DNA of 64,000 bases from an uncultured Brachyspira sp. (GTDB lineage Bacteria; Spirochaetota; Brachyspiria; Brachyspirales; Brachyspiraceae): positions 74,645 to 138,644 of the forward strand of contig NZ_CAJTQJ010000002.1 in NCBI RefSeq assembly GCF_910578695.1, written 5' to 3'. The notes under the pieces were generated by a model that had not been told where the DNA came from, searched no databases, and worked only from the letters and a program-made list of their open reading frames with translations. A program made the translations under genes and the position numbers. This document shows positions 9,015 through 17,599 of the stretch, in pieces. The first letter of the stretch is position 1; each line of letters starts with the position of its first letter.

Positions 9015-9602
9015 ATGAGAAGAAAAGACTTTTTATTTGAAGATAAAGAATATATATACAGTATGTTAAACAGCATAGAATTCGGAGTTATGGCATTGCC
9101 TGATGATATACCTTATGCTGTTCCTATAAGCTTCTGTTATAAAGATAATCAAATATATTTTCACGGTGCTATGGGAGGAAGAAAATACGAAATATTAAAA
9201 AATAATCCCAAAGTTTCTTTTAGTGCATCAAAATTATATTCATATATTCCTTCTTCATTTTTAAACGGCAAAATGATACCTACGCAATTTTTCTTTTCTG
9301 TTTTTATAGAAGGTATATTTGAAACTATAGATAATATATCAAAAAGAAAAGAAATTTTATATGAAATAGTAAGAAAATATGAACCTAATAATAATAATTT
9401 ATATATAGATAATAAACTATTTGATTATGCACAAAATAATATGCTTATAGGTACTATAAAAATAGAAAATATTACTGCAAAGGCTAAATTCGGACAAAAT
9501 ATACCAGATGAAGATATAAAAATCATAATTGATGATCTTAAATCAAGAGCAGAAACAATCGATATAGAAACAATAGATATGATAAATAAACTAAGAAAAT
9601 AA
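9015..9602 (+). CDS. Pyridoxamine 5'-phosphate oxidase-like flavin-binding protein
   Basis: A 195-residue split-barrel protein of the PNPOx-like/NimA-related superfamily. The pattern GVMALPDDIPYAVPISFCYKDNQIYFHGAMGGRKYEIL, in pieces here (residues about 24-60), is typical: a strand that ends in PY-VP, then an IYFHGA strand followed by G-K-E, positions that hold FMN phosphate. These proteins are often FMN- or haem-binding oxidoreductases or nitroimidazole-resistance-like proteins; the substrate cannot be told. It is divergent from nadE with about 110 bases between them. AGGA lies rather far (13 bases) from the ATG. Confidence 0.75.
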   Translation: MRRKDFLFEDKEYIYSMLNSIEFGVMALPDDIPYAVPISFCYKDNQIYFHGAMGGRKYEILKNNPKVSFSASKLYSYIPSSFLNGKMIPTQFFFSVFIEGIFETIDNISKRKEILYEIVRKYEPNNNNLYIDNKLFDYAQNNMLIGTIKIENITAKAKFGQNIPDEDIKIIIDDLKSRAETIDIETIDMINKLRK

Positions 9603-9611
9603 AAAAATAAC

Positions 9612-9639
9612 TTGAAAAAAGTATTATAAGTGATAGAAT
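9612..9639 (+). promoter_or_regulatory. Sigma-70-type promoter for the cNMP-domain gene pair
   Basis: TTGAAA (9612-9617), a 16-base spacer and TAGAAT (9634-9639) stand about 70 bases before the ATG at 9709. They immediately follow the stop of the PNPOx-like gene. The match was made by eye. Confidence 0.5.
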
Positions 9640-9708
9640 AAAAAGGCTAAAAATGTTTAATTTATTCTAAAAGTTATTTAAGAATAAATATTAATTGAGG
9701 AAAAATTA

Positions 9709-10695
9709 ATGCAGACAAGAGTATATAAAGCGGGTTCTATAGTATATTTTGCAGGCGACACCTCAGACAGAGTTTATATTTTAAAACAAGGTCAGGCTCA
9801 AAGCATATTCTTATCAGAAGAAACAGGTTATGAAACTAGAGAACTTATCAATATAGGAGAGTTTTTCGGAGTAAAAAGCATACTTGGAACTTATCCGCAG
9901 GAAGATACAGTTCAATGTCTTACAGATTGTTCTGTTATAATTATTACTTATGAAGAATTTGAAAGTTTAATAGAAAAAAATAAACCTATAATCATAAAAA
10001 TGCTGAAGGTATTTTCTAATCAGCTTAGAAGAATAAACAAAAGAGTAAGCGAACTTGTTAAAAATGATATAAGCGAAGATGGTCAGGATCCTTTGGAAGG
10101 TTTATATAAAATAGGAGAATTTTATTTTAAGAATAAAAAATACAGAAATGCACTTTATGCCTATAAAAGATATATACAGTATGCTAATGAAAATTCTTCA
10201 TTTTATAACACAGTAAAAGAAAAAATAGAAGAATGTAAAAATGAATTAGATATTACTGATGACAGCGATATAGCACCTCCTGTTTTGAATGCTGCTGTAC
10301 AAAATACAAAAACTAATGCAAAAACGGAAATAACAGATCCTAATTATAATAAGGCTGTTGAATTATATAATAATAATGATTATATTAATTCTTTAAAAAC
10401 ATTCAATACTTTGATAAAAAGCACAGATATTTCTGTTGCAGAAAATTCGCTATTTTATATGGGAAAATGCTATTTTAATATAAATAAATATGATGATGCT
10501 TATTCTCTATTATTATCAGCAATAAAAAAATATCCTAAATCTTCAAATGTTAAAGAGGCTATACTTTTTTTAGCTAAAAGCTGCGAAGCAAATGGTGATA
10601 AAACTAAGGCAAAGGCATATTATCAAAAAGTTATTTCTATGCCTCCTATGGATAATTTTTCAAAAGAGGCTAATGCCAATATATCAAAGTTATAA
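9709..10695 (+). CDS. Cyclic-nucleotide-binding-like domain fused to tetratricopeptide repeats
   Basis: A 328-residue protein. Residues about 1-115 form a CAP/CNMP beta-roll (GSIVYFAGDTSDRVYILKQG; IGEFFGVKSILG; FESLIEK), followed by a helical region of TPR-like units (about 130-180 and 205-328, for example NALYAYKRYIQYA and AYSLLLSAIKKYP). The phosphate-binding cassette lacks the usual Arg-Ser/Thr-Ala (it reads GTYPQEDTVQC), so cyclic nucleotide binding is doubtful. No DNA-binding domain is present, so this is not a classical transcription factor. A GAGG site precedes the ATG. It is followed 33 bases later by a true Crp/Fnr-like regulator, so the two may act together. The function is unassigned. 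Confidence 0.75.
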   Translation: MQTRVYKAGSIVYFAGDTSDRVYILKQGQAQSIFLSEETGYETRELINIGEFFGVKSILGTYPQEDTVQCLTDCSVIIITYEEFESLIEKNKPIIIKMLKVFSNQLRRINKRVSELVKNDISEDGQDPLEGLYKIGEFYFKNKKYRNALYAYKRYIQYANENSSFYNTVKEKIEECKNELDITDDSDIAPPVLNAAVQNTKTNAKTEITDPNYNKAVELYNNNDYINSLKTFNTLIKSTDISVAENSLFYMGKCYFNINKYDDAYSLLLSAIKKYPKSSNVKEAILFLAKSCEANGDKTKAKAYYQKVISMPPMDNFSKEANANISKL

Positions 10696-10728
10696 TTTGA
10701 TTTTTAATTAAATAAGGAATAAATAAAT

Positions 10729-11364
10729 ATGGATAATGATTTAGCTTCACATACAAAAAAATATGATACCGATGATGTTATATTTCTGGAATACGAGAGA
10801 GGAGATAAATTCTATTTAGTTCAAAGCGGTTCTGTAAAAATTACAAAGGTTATTAAAGATATAGAAAAATTATTAGATATAGTTTATCCAGGTGATTTTT
10901 TCGGAGAAATGGCTATATTAGAAGATACTACTAGAAGTGCATCTGCAATAGCAAATGAACCTACTGTACTTTTAGAGTTAAAAAAAGAAAATTTTCAAAG
11001 TATATTGGCTAATAATACAATAATGGCTTTGAAGCTTTCAAAAACATTTGCTAAAAGAATATTCGATGCTAAAAGAAGGCTTTTAATACTTCAGCTTAAT
11101 GAAATTGATTTGAGAGTATATGACTGTCTTTTATTATTAGCCGAACTTCAGAATATACCTAGAGATCATTATTATGAGCCTCAGGAATTGAATGCAACTA
11201 TTAATGATATTGCAAATTGGTGCGGCGTTAAAGTTGCAGATGTTCAGAAGGTATTAAATTCATTGATAAAAACAGGCAAAGTAGATATTAGAACTAATAC
11301 AATATATGTAAAAAATTTAAAAGAGATTCAAAGACAAATAGATTTAAAGAGAAAGAAATCATAA
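10729..11364 (+). CDS. Crp/Fnr-family transcriptional regulator
   Basis: A 211-residue regulator with an N-terminal cyclic-nucleotide-binding domain (about 10-120) and a C-terminal winged helix (about 150-200). The phosphate-binding cassette is well kept (GDFFGEMAILEDTTRSASA), including the Arg that contacts the cyclic phosphate, so cAMP or a similar ligand is plausible. The segment ATINDIANWCGVKVADVQKV followed by LNSLIKTGKVDI is the helix-turn-helix and wing. AAGGAA precedes the ATG by ten bases. Very likely co-transcribed with the preceding cNMP-TPR gene. Target genes are not evident. Confidence 0.85.
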   Translation: MDNDLASHTKKYDTDDVIFLEYERGDKFYLVQSGSVKITKVIKDIEKLLDIVYPGDFFGEMAILEDTTRSASAIANEPTVLLELKKENFQSILANNTIMALKLSKTFAKRIFDAKRRLLILQLNEIDLRVYDCLLLLAELQNIPRDHYYEPQELNATINDIANWCGVKVADVQKVLNSLIKTGKVDIRTNTIYVKNLKEIQRQIDLKRKKS

Positions 11365-11572
11365 TTTTTCATTATTAATAATAATTTTTTACTAATGATT
11401 TTTTCTTATAATAAAAATTTTTTTTATGAAAGAGCATATACTAAAATTAAAAAAATAATAATATTCTAAATTAGAAAATTCTTAAATAATATATAATATA
11501 AAAACTATTATAAAATAAGTCAGTCAATTTTTAATAAAAAATAATTTAATAAAAAAATAGGATATATATAAT

Positions 11573-12733
11573 ATGAAAAAAAGAATTCTTTTATTAGGTG
11601 CTACAGGCTCAATTGGTACAAATACCTGCTCGGTTGTAAGAGAGTTTAATAATGACTTTGAAATAGTAGGAATGTCTGTAAACTCTAAAGTTGATATATT
11701 AAAAGATTTATGTACAGAGTTTAAGCCTAATAGCATAAATATATCTGATAAGAATGCAGAAAATATTTTTAAAAATTATGATTGTTCTAAATATATAAAT
11801 ATTTATGAAGGAAGTACTGCTGACTTTGTAAGGGATACTGATTTTGATATTTTAGTAAATGCCTTAACTGGATATGCAGGCTTTCTTCCTACAATAGAAG
11901 CTATAAAAAAAGGAAAAATAATAGCATTAGCAAATAAAGAAACTTTAGTTGTAGGCGGAGATATAATAAATAAACTATTAAAAAAACATAATGCTGATTT
12001 AATTCCTATAGACAGCGAACATTCAGCAATATTTCAAATGTTAAAGCATTTTCCTAAAGAGTCGCTTTCAAAAGTTATAATAACCGCTTCAGGAGGACCG
12101 TTTTTTAGAACTCCAAAAGAAGAACTTAAAAATGTTACTGCGGAAATGGCTTTAAAGCATCCGACTTGGGCTATGGGAAGCAAAATTACAATAGACAGTG
12201 CCACAATGATGAATAAAGGTTTTGAAGTTATAGAAGCACATCATTTATTTAATTTAGATTATGATAAAATAGAAACCATTATTCACCCGCAAAGTTTAAT
12301 ACATTCTATGATAGAGATGAATGACGGGGAGATTTATGCTCAGATTGGAAAAAATGATATGCGTCTTCCAATACAGCATGCACTTACATATCCGAAAATC
12401 AGAGAAACGCCTTTTGAAAAATTGAAGCTGTATGAACATTCTGAAATCAATTTTTATAAAATGGATTTTGATAAATTTATTATGCTTAAATTAGCTTATG
12501 AATGCGGTAAAAAAGGAGGGCTTTATCCTTGTATATTAAATGCTGCTAATGAAATATGCGTATATTCATTCTTAGAGAAAAAAATATCTTTTACCGATAT
12601 ATTTGATATTGTTGCAGAAATATGCAGCAAAGATATTGATATTCCTCTTACAATAGAAAATATAATAAACATTGATAAGCAAATAAGAGAAGAAACTTTA
12701 AATATAATAAGCAAACTTAATAATAAATTATGA
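11573..12733 (+). CDS. dxr: 1-deoxy-D-xylulose 5-phosphate reductoisomerase
   Basis: Converts DXP to 2-C-methyl-D-erythritol 4-phosphate with NADPH, the committing step of non-mevalonate isoprenoid synthesis. Seen in order over 386 residues: the NADPH-binding loop GATGSIGTNT near residue 9, ANKETLVVGGD near 120, metal-site residues in PIDSEHSA near 145, ITASGGPF near 170, PTWAMGSKITIDSATMMNKG near 195 and HPQSLIHSMIEM near 240. All hallmark motifs are intact. AGGAT precedes the ATG. Its TGA overlaps the ATG of the next gene (ATGA at 12730-12733), which implies translational coupling. Confidence 0.97.
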   Translation: MKKRILLLGATGSIGTNTCSVVREFNNDFEIVGMSVNSKVDILKDLCTEFKPNSINISDKNAENIFKNYDCSKYINIYEGSTADFVRDTDFDILVNALTGYAGFLPTIEAIKKGKIIALANKETLVVGGDIINKLLKKHNADLIPIDSEHSAIFQMLKHFPKESLSKVIITASGGPFFRTPKEELKNVTAEMALKHPTWAMGSKITIDSATMMNKGFEVIEAHHLFNLDYDKIETIIHPQSLIHSMIEMNDGEIYAQIGKNDMRLPIQHALTYPKIRETPFEKLKLYEHSEINFYKMDFDKFIMLKLAYECGKKGGLYPCILNAANEICVYSFLEKKISFTDIFDIVAEICSKDIDIPLTIENIINIDKQIREETLNIISKLNNKL

Positions 12734-13179
12734 ATATAGATGAAATAATAAAATACTGTTTAGATAATTTTCAATATTTAAATTTAATTGAAAGTTTCAA
12801 AGAAAAATCATTATTCTATAATCCGAATAATAAATTAAAAAGAGGCATATATATTTTAACTATTAAAGATAAAAATGGTCCTAATGATAAAGTATCTAAT
12901 TTAGACAGGGAAAATATATTTAGAGTTAATATAGGAATTAGAAAAGAAACATTTAAAAAACTATTTAATGAGATTCCAAAAAGACCGTCAAAAGGAGGTA
13001 TTGTTAATATGCCTTATGATTTTACATTATTAAATACAATACTCCCGCATCCTATATATGCTTGGATGTATTGGATATGTATATTAAATCCGTCAAATGA
13101 AATGTTTGAAAGATTAAAACCATTAATAAATGAATCTTATGAATATGCTCAAGAGAAATTCAGTAAAAAGAAATTATAA
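12730..13179 (+). CDS. DUF6194-family protein
   Basis: A 149-residue protein of unknown function. I recognise the DUF6194 pattern by the segment FRVNIGIRKETFKKLF and, most clearly, by LLNTILPHPIYAWMYWICIL followed by NPS near residues 97-120. No catalytic motif or membrane segment is evident. It starts within the dxr stop codon (ATGA overlap), so it is translated with dxr, but this coupling gives no firm hint of an isoprenoid role. A following 148-base AT-rich gap separates it from proS. Confidence 0.7.
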   Translation: MNIDEIIKYCLDNFQYLNLIESFKEKSLFYNPNNKLKRGIYILTIKDKNGPNDKVSNLDRENIFRVNIGIRKETFKKLFNEIPKRPSKGGIVNMPYDFTLLNTILPHPIYAWMYWICILNPSNEMFERLKPLINESYEYAQEKFSKKKL

Positions 13180-13267
13180 CAAAAGTATTAAAAAATTATA
13201 ATAAAAATAGTAAAAGAAATTATAACAATAATATAAGATTTATTATAAAAGAATATATTTATTATAG

Positions 13268-13296
13268 TTGATAATTTTAATTTTATAATATATCAT
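13268..13296 (+). promoter_or_regulatory. Sigma-70-type promoter of proS
   Basis: TTGATA (13268-13273), a 17-base spacer and TATCAT (13291-13296) stand about 32 bases before the proS ATG. Each box differs from consensus at one position. The match was made by eye. Confidence 0.5.
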
Positions 13297-13327
13297 TAAT
13301 AATCAATAAAAAATTAAGGGAAATATT

Positions 13328-15064
13328 ATGCGTTTATCAAAACTTTTTATGCCTACATTAAAAGAAGCTCCTAATGATGCGGTTATTGCTTCTAATAAAT
13401 TGATGTTAAGAGCTGCACTTGCAAGAAAAGTATCTAATGGACTTTATTCATATCTGCCTCTTGGAGTTAGAGTATTAAATAAAATATCTAATATTATAAG
13501 AGAAGAAATGAATGCAATAGATTCTAATGAATGCATAATGCCCATAATTGTTTCAAAAGAAATTTTAACTCCTTCAGGAAGATGGGAAAGATTTAAAAAA
13601 GAACTGTTCAGATTAAAAGATAGAAACGATTCTGATATGGCAATGGGACCTACTCACGAAGAGGCTTTTACTATAACAGCACAAAATGAAATACAGTCAT
13701 ATAAAGATTTGCCTATCACTTTATATCAAATACATACAAAATACAGAGATGAAATAAGACCTAGATTCGGAGTCATAAGATCCAGAGAATTTATTATGAA
13801 AGATGCTTATTCTTTTCATATAACTAAAGAATGCCTTGATAAAACTTATAATGATATGAGTAAAGCATATACTAAAATCTTTAAAAGAATGGGTTTAGAT
13901 ACTGTAAGCGTAAAAGCAGACAGCGGAGCTATGGGAGGAGACGGAAGCGAAGAGTTTATGGTATTAAGCGAAGTAGGGGAGGAAACAATAATATTTTGTT
14001 CTAAATGCGATTACAGAGCTAATGTTGAAAAAGCTAATGTAAAAGAAGATGATATACCTAAATGCTATACTGATAAACCATTAGAGAAAGTGCATACTCC
14101 TGATATAAAAACTATCGATGATTTAGAAAAATTCTTTAATACATCTTCAAAAAATTTCATTAAAAGCATTATTTATAAAACAGAAGAAAATGAAATTATA
14201 TTAGCTGCTGTAAGAGGAGATTTAGAAATCAATGAAATTAAACTTTCTAATGCTTTGGGCGGAATTGGTATAGAACTTGCTGATGAAGAAACTATAAAAG
14301 AAGTTACAGGAGCTAAAGTAGGTTTTGCCTCTCCTATAGGATTAAAAAAGGATATAAGAATATTTGCTGATAACTCTATTAAGTCAGTAGCTGATGCAAT
14401 AGTTGGCAGCAATAAAGATGATATGCATATAAAAAATGTTAATATAGAAAGAGATTTTAATATTGATGTATGGGGAGATTTCAGAACAGCTAAAGAAGGA
14501 GACAGATGTCCAGAGTGCACAGAAGTATTATATCAGAAAAAAGGATTAGAATTAGGACATATATTTAAACTAGGCAATAAATATACTAAGGCATTTGATT
14601 TTAAAGTATTAGATGAAAATAATAAAGAAACTACTCCTATAATGGGCTCTTATGGTATAGGAGTTAATAGAGCTTTGGCTTCTGTTATAGAACAAAATTA
14701 TGATGATAAAGGCATTATATTTCCTATAAGCGTTGCTCCTTATGAGGCTATAGTAGTTGCTGTTGATAAAGAAACCGAAGATTCATTTAAGAAAGCAGAA
14801 GAGATTTATAATGATTTAAACTCTGTTGGTGTAGAAACTATGTTTGATGACAGAAAAGAAAGACTTGGAGTTAAACTCAATGACTGCGATTTAATCGGTA
14901 TTCCTATGAGAATAATAGTAGGAAAAAAATCGCTTCAAAGAGGCGTAATTGAATTTAAGCTTAGAAAATCACAGGAAAGTATTGAAGTGAAAATTGAAGA
15001 AATAATTGAATATGTAAAAACAAAAAAACAAGAATTATTCAATGAAATAAATAGTAAAGTATAA
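13328..15064 (+). CDS. proS: Prolyl-tRNA synthetase
   Basis: Class II aminoacyl-tRNA synthetase that charges tRNA-Pro. The 578 residues match the bacterial type, with an editing domain inserted between motifs 2 and 3. Visible are SNGLYSYLPLGVRVL near residue 36, TPSGRWERF (motif 1 region), GPTHEEAFT, REFIMKDAYSFH (motif 2), the Cys pair in FCSKCDYRANVE at the beginning of the insertion, and GSYGIGVNRALA (motif 3). The C-terminal anticodon-binding domain (about 470-578) contains DDRKERLGVKLNDCDLIGIP. AAGGGAA precedes the ATG. A hairpin with a U-rich tail follows the stop. Confidence 0.97.
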   Translation: MRLSKLFMPTLKEAPNDAVIASNKLMLRAALARKVSNGLYSYLPLGVRVLNKISNIIREEMNAIDSNECIMPIIVSKEILTPSGRWERFKKELFRLKDRNDSDMAMGPTHEEAFTITAQNEIQSYKDLPITLYQIHTKYRDEIRPRFGVIRSREFIMKDAYSFHITKECLDKTYNDMSKAYTKIFKRMGLDTVSVKADSGAMGGDGSEEFMVLSEVGEETIIFCSKCDYRANVEKANVKEDDIPKCYTDKPLEKVHTPDIKTIDDLEKFFNTSSKNFIKSIIYKTEENEIILAAVRGDLEINEIKLSNALGGIGIELADEETIKEVTGAKVGFASPIGLKKDIRIFADNSIKSVADAIVGSNKDDMHIKNVNIERDFNIDVWGDFRTAKEGDRCPECTEVLYQKKGLELGHIFKLGNKYTKAFDFKVLDENNKETTPIMGSYGIGVNRALASVIEQNYDDKGIIFPISVAPYEAIVVAVDKETEDSFKKAEEIYNDLNSVGVETMFDDRKERLGVKLNDCDLIGIPMRIIVGKKSLQRGVIEFKLRKSQESIEVKIEEIIEYVKTKKQELFNEINSKV

Positions 15065-15073
15065 ATTATAAAT

Positions 15074-15120
15074 AAATGAATAGGGGAGCTGTTATAAACT
15101 TTCTTATTCATTTTTATTTT
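15074..15120 (+). terminator. Probable terminator after proS
   Basis: AAATGAATA (15074-15082) and TATTCATTT (15105-15113) form a perfect nine-base stem with a 22-base loop, followed by a T-rich run. It sits ten bases after the proS stop and three bases before the next ATG. The stem is AT-rich and the loop long, so efficiency may be modest. Confidence 0.5.
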
Positions 15121-15122
15121 AA

Positions 15123-15578
15123 ATGATTAATATGAAAAATATAGAAATTATAAATAGTACTGATGATAATATAATAGATTCTATTTTTTTAATATCTTTA
15201 AAAAGTGAATACATACATATATCTAAAGATTGTATAAAACAATATATAAAAGATAAACATCATAAAGTAATCATAATAGAAAATGATAATAAAATAACAG
15301 GTTTTTTAATTTATTTTTTATTAAAGCCTGATATAGATATAATATTCATAGCATCATATCCTAATAATTTAGGATACGGTAAAAAATTATTATCTTATTT
15401 ATTTTATGACGCTAAAAATAATAATATAAAAAGTATCAAATTAGATTTGCATGAACATAATATAAATGCTAAAAACTTTTATATAAAAAACGGATTTAAA
15501 GAAATAGCTGTAAGAAAAAAATATTATAATAATCAATTTGACGCTTTCATTATGGAAAAAGAAATAAATTATAACTAA
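15123..15578 (+). CDS. GNAT-family N-acetyltransferase
   Basis: A 151-residue acetyl-CoA-dependent acyltransferase fold. Motif A, which holds the CoA pyrophosphate, is YPNNLGYGKKLL near residues 79-90, followed by NIKSIKLDLHEHNINAKNFY and NGFKEIAVRKKYY, the motif-B region that makes it RimI-like. The substrate is not predictable from this. The first ATG has no good ribosome site; an in-frame ATG three codons later (15132) is equally possible. It ends two bases before the convergent LptG gene. Confidence 0.8.
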   Translation: MINMKNIEIINSTDDNIIDSIFLISLKSEYIHISKDCIKQYIKDKHHKVIIIENDNKITGFLIYFLLKPDIDIIFIASYPNNLGYGKKLLSYLFYDAKNNNIKSIKLDLHEHNINAKNFYIKNGFKEIAVRKKYYNNQFDAFIMEKEINYN

Positions 15579-15579
15579 A

Positions 15580-16650
15580 TTAATAGAATTTTTTAAACGC
15601 TAATATGCAGAGTATGGCGAATATAATATTTGGCATCCAAGCAGAAATAAATGGATTCATATTTCCAGCTTCTCCCATAGATCTAAATATCATAAGTATA
15701 GAGTAGTACAGCAAAGCAACTATGATAACCATAACTAAACTAATAACCAAAACACTTTGAGTTGAAAATTTAGAAAATAGTGAAGCAAGCAATACAATAA
15801 TAAAACCAGAAAAACAATATGATATTCTGTAATGCAAATCTGTCTCCAATTTTGAAGTATCCATATTAACTTCTTTCTGCAGTTTTATAATATGTGCTTC
15901 TTCGCTTATACTCATAGAATCTAAAGGAGGTCTTCCGTAAAAATGTTCAGGTCTTTCTAAAACTTCCAACGGATAATTATTAATTTCTTTTACATCAATT
16001 TCTTTATTATCTGTAAATGTTGTTAATATGCCGTTTTGTACATACCATTTTTTATCATTATCATTCCATTGTATATACGGGCTTGATATTCTGAATTTTA
16101 TTCCGCCGTCTTCATTTATTTTTAGCACTATGGTATTGGTCATATACTGTTCTTTATAAAAATAAGTTTCTATAAAATATAAATAATTATCTCCTCCGAA
16201 AAGCTGCCAAGGACCGCTTTTTGATGCTTTTTGATTTCCACGCATTGCATCATTTGCATCAAAAGATACTTTATTTAAGGGAGCAGCTACAAATTCCCAA
16301 AAAAATACTAAAAATAAACATAATCCTATAACTATAATAAACATAGGCATAGAAAATTTAAATAAACTAATACCAGAATTTTCTACTGCAAGCATTTCTT
16401 TATTTTTTACAAAATTTCCTAATACATAAGTAGATGAAAACATTAAGGCTACAGGAAATATATAATATGCATTATGAGGAGCTCTTGCCAAATGGTAGGT
16501 AATAAAATAATTAATTAATTCGGGATGCTCTGTATAAAAAGATAGTCTGGTACTTAAATCTGCTATTGTAACTAATACTACAAATAAAAATAAAGAGCCG
16601 AAGAAAAAAGATAAGAATTCTTTTAATAAATAAGCATTCAGTTTTTTCAT
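15580..16650 (-). CDS. LptF/LptG-family permease (YjgP/YjgQ)
   Basis: Inner-membrane permease subunit of the LPS/LOS export ABC transporter. The 356 residues have the family layout: three N-terminal membrane helices (about 10-32, 52-75, 95-122), a periplasmic beta-jellyroll stretch (about 125-265) and three C-terminal helices (about 275-295, 300-322, 332-352). It cannot be decided by sequence alone whether this is LptF or LptG, and no partner or LptB is nearby. The start codon shares its A with the stop of the DUF2225 gene (TAATG), so they are translationally coupled. Membership in an operon with a GlmU-like enzyme fits envelope assembly. Confidence 0.85.
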   Translation of the reverse strand: MKKLNAYLLKEFLSFFFGSLFLFVVLVTIADLSTRLSFYTEHPELINYFITYHLARAPHNAYYIFPVALMFSSTYVLGNFVKNKEMLAVENSGISLFKFSMPMFIIVIGLCLFLVFFWEFVAAPLNKVSFDANDAMRGNQKASKSGPWQLFGGDNYLYFIETYFYKEQYMTNTIVLKINEDGGIKFRISSPYIQWNDNDKKWYVQNGILTTFTDNKEIDVKEINNYPLEVLERPEHFYGRPPLDSMSISEEAHIIKLQKEVNMDTSKLETDLHYRISYCFSGFIIVLLASLFSKFSTQSVLVISLVMVIIVALLYYSILMIFRSMGEAGNMNPFISAWMPNIIFAILCILAFKKFY

Positions 16651-17531
16651 TAACTTATATCTATACCATATTCCTCATTAAGATAATTTAATTCTTCGCT
16701 GATAGCAGTATGAAGTTCTTTTATTTTCTCAAGCAAAGCAGAAGGTTTTGACTTGCTGCTTTTACCAGAACCAAATATTTTGCTTATTTTTCTTTTAGCC
16801 TGAATTAAAGTCTGTGCCTTTACATTAGGGTCTGGTATAAATTTAGAGGCGTCCATTCCAAGTAATGCTCCCATATAAAGCATACCTTCATATCCAAAAT
16901 TATTATCTATATCAGGTCCGAATGACTTTAATTTTTCAAAATTTTCTTTTCCGTTTTGCATACAGTCTATAGAAGAAGAATATAATTCGCTGGCTTTATA
17001 CTGAAAAAAAGGAATAAGCCTTTCATAATTTTCATCAGGATATGCCTTTGCCAAATCTTCTAAAGTCCAGCTTAATCTCAAAGCACATAAAGCCTTTTTT
17101 AAAGTAGGGGCAGTATCTTTTCCATGATAAAGATAACCGTCTAATGCTAAAAAATAACTAGCTGCTCCTTCCAAAAGAGTTCTGCTTCTAGTAAAATCTA
17201 TATCATTTCCAAAAAAATCTGCTGTATACTTACTTCTATATTCTGCGGTATTTAAAGCTTCTTCTGCTCTCCTATTATCTATTAAATTAAAATCTTCCTG
17301 AAAAGCTGCATACAAGCAATTAGGACATACAACTACTACATATATTAAAGGATAAACTGTTCCGTATTTTTTACTTTTTTCATAAGTTCTTCTTAAATCA
17401 TTTCTTAACTTACCTGCTATTAATCTTCCTCCGCCTGTAAGAAGCATTTCATGATAAAAATCATTCTTGCATACTGGGCAGGTTCTTGGGTTTTTCTCCA
17501 TAAAAGATACTTTTAATTGTTCATCGCTCAT
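16650..17531 (-). CDS. DUF2225 zinc-ribbon-like protein
   Basis: A 293-residue protein of the uncharacterised DUF2225 family, found mainly in spirochaetes and Firmicutes. Two Cys pairs, CPVC near residue 18 and CPNC near residue 69, are likely to bind one metal ion. The rest is helical, in a TPR-like style (TLLEGAASYFLALDGYLYH; LKKALCALRLSWTLEDLA). There is no signal peptide, so it is probably cytoplasmic. It lies between an exported propeller-like protein and LptF/G, with a TAATG overlap to the latter. The role is unknown. Confidence 0.8.
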   Translation of the reverse strand: MSDEQLKVSFMEKNPRTCPVCKNDFYHEMLLTGGGRLIAGKLRNDLRRTYEKSKKYGTVYPLIYVVVVCPNCLYAAFQEDFNLIDNRRAEEALNTAEYRSKYTADFFGNDIDFTRSRTLLEGAASYFLALDGYLYHGKDTAPTLKKALCALRLSWTLEDLAKAYPDENYERLIPFFQYKASELYSSSIDCMQNGKENFEKLKSFGPDIDNNFGYEGMLYMGALLGMDASKFIPDPNVKAQTLIQAKRKISKIFGSGKSSKSKPSALLEKIKELHTAISEELNYLNEEYGIDIS

Positions 17532-17599
17532 AAAAAATCCTATTATATACTTATTTTTATAAACACTTATAATATAAAAATGTTAAATCAATTATCGGT

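Noticed and set aside
13180..13327. Direct repeats of TTATAACAA/AAAATTATAA-like words before proS
   Set aside because: They are low-complexity A/T strings without regular spacing and do not form an array.
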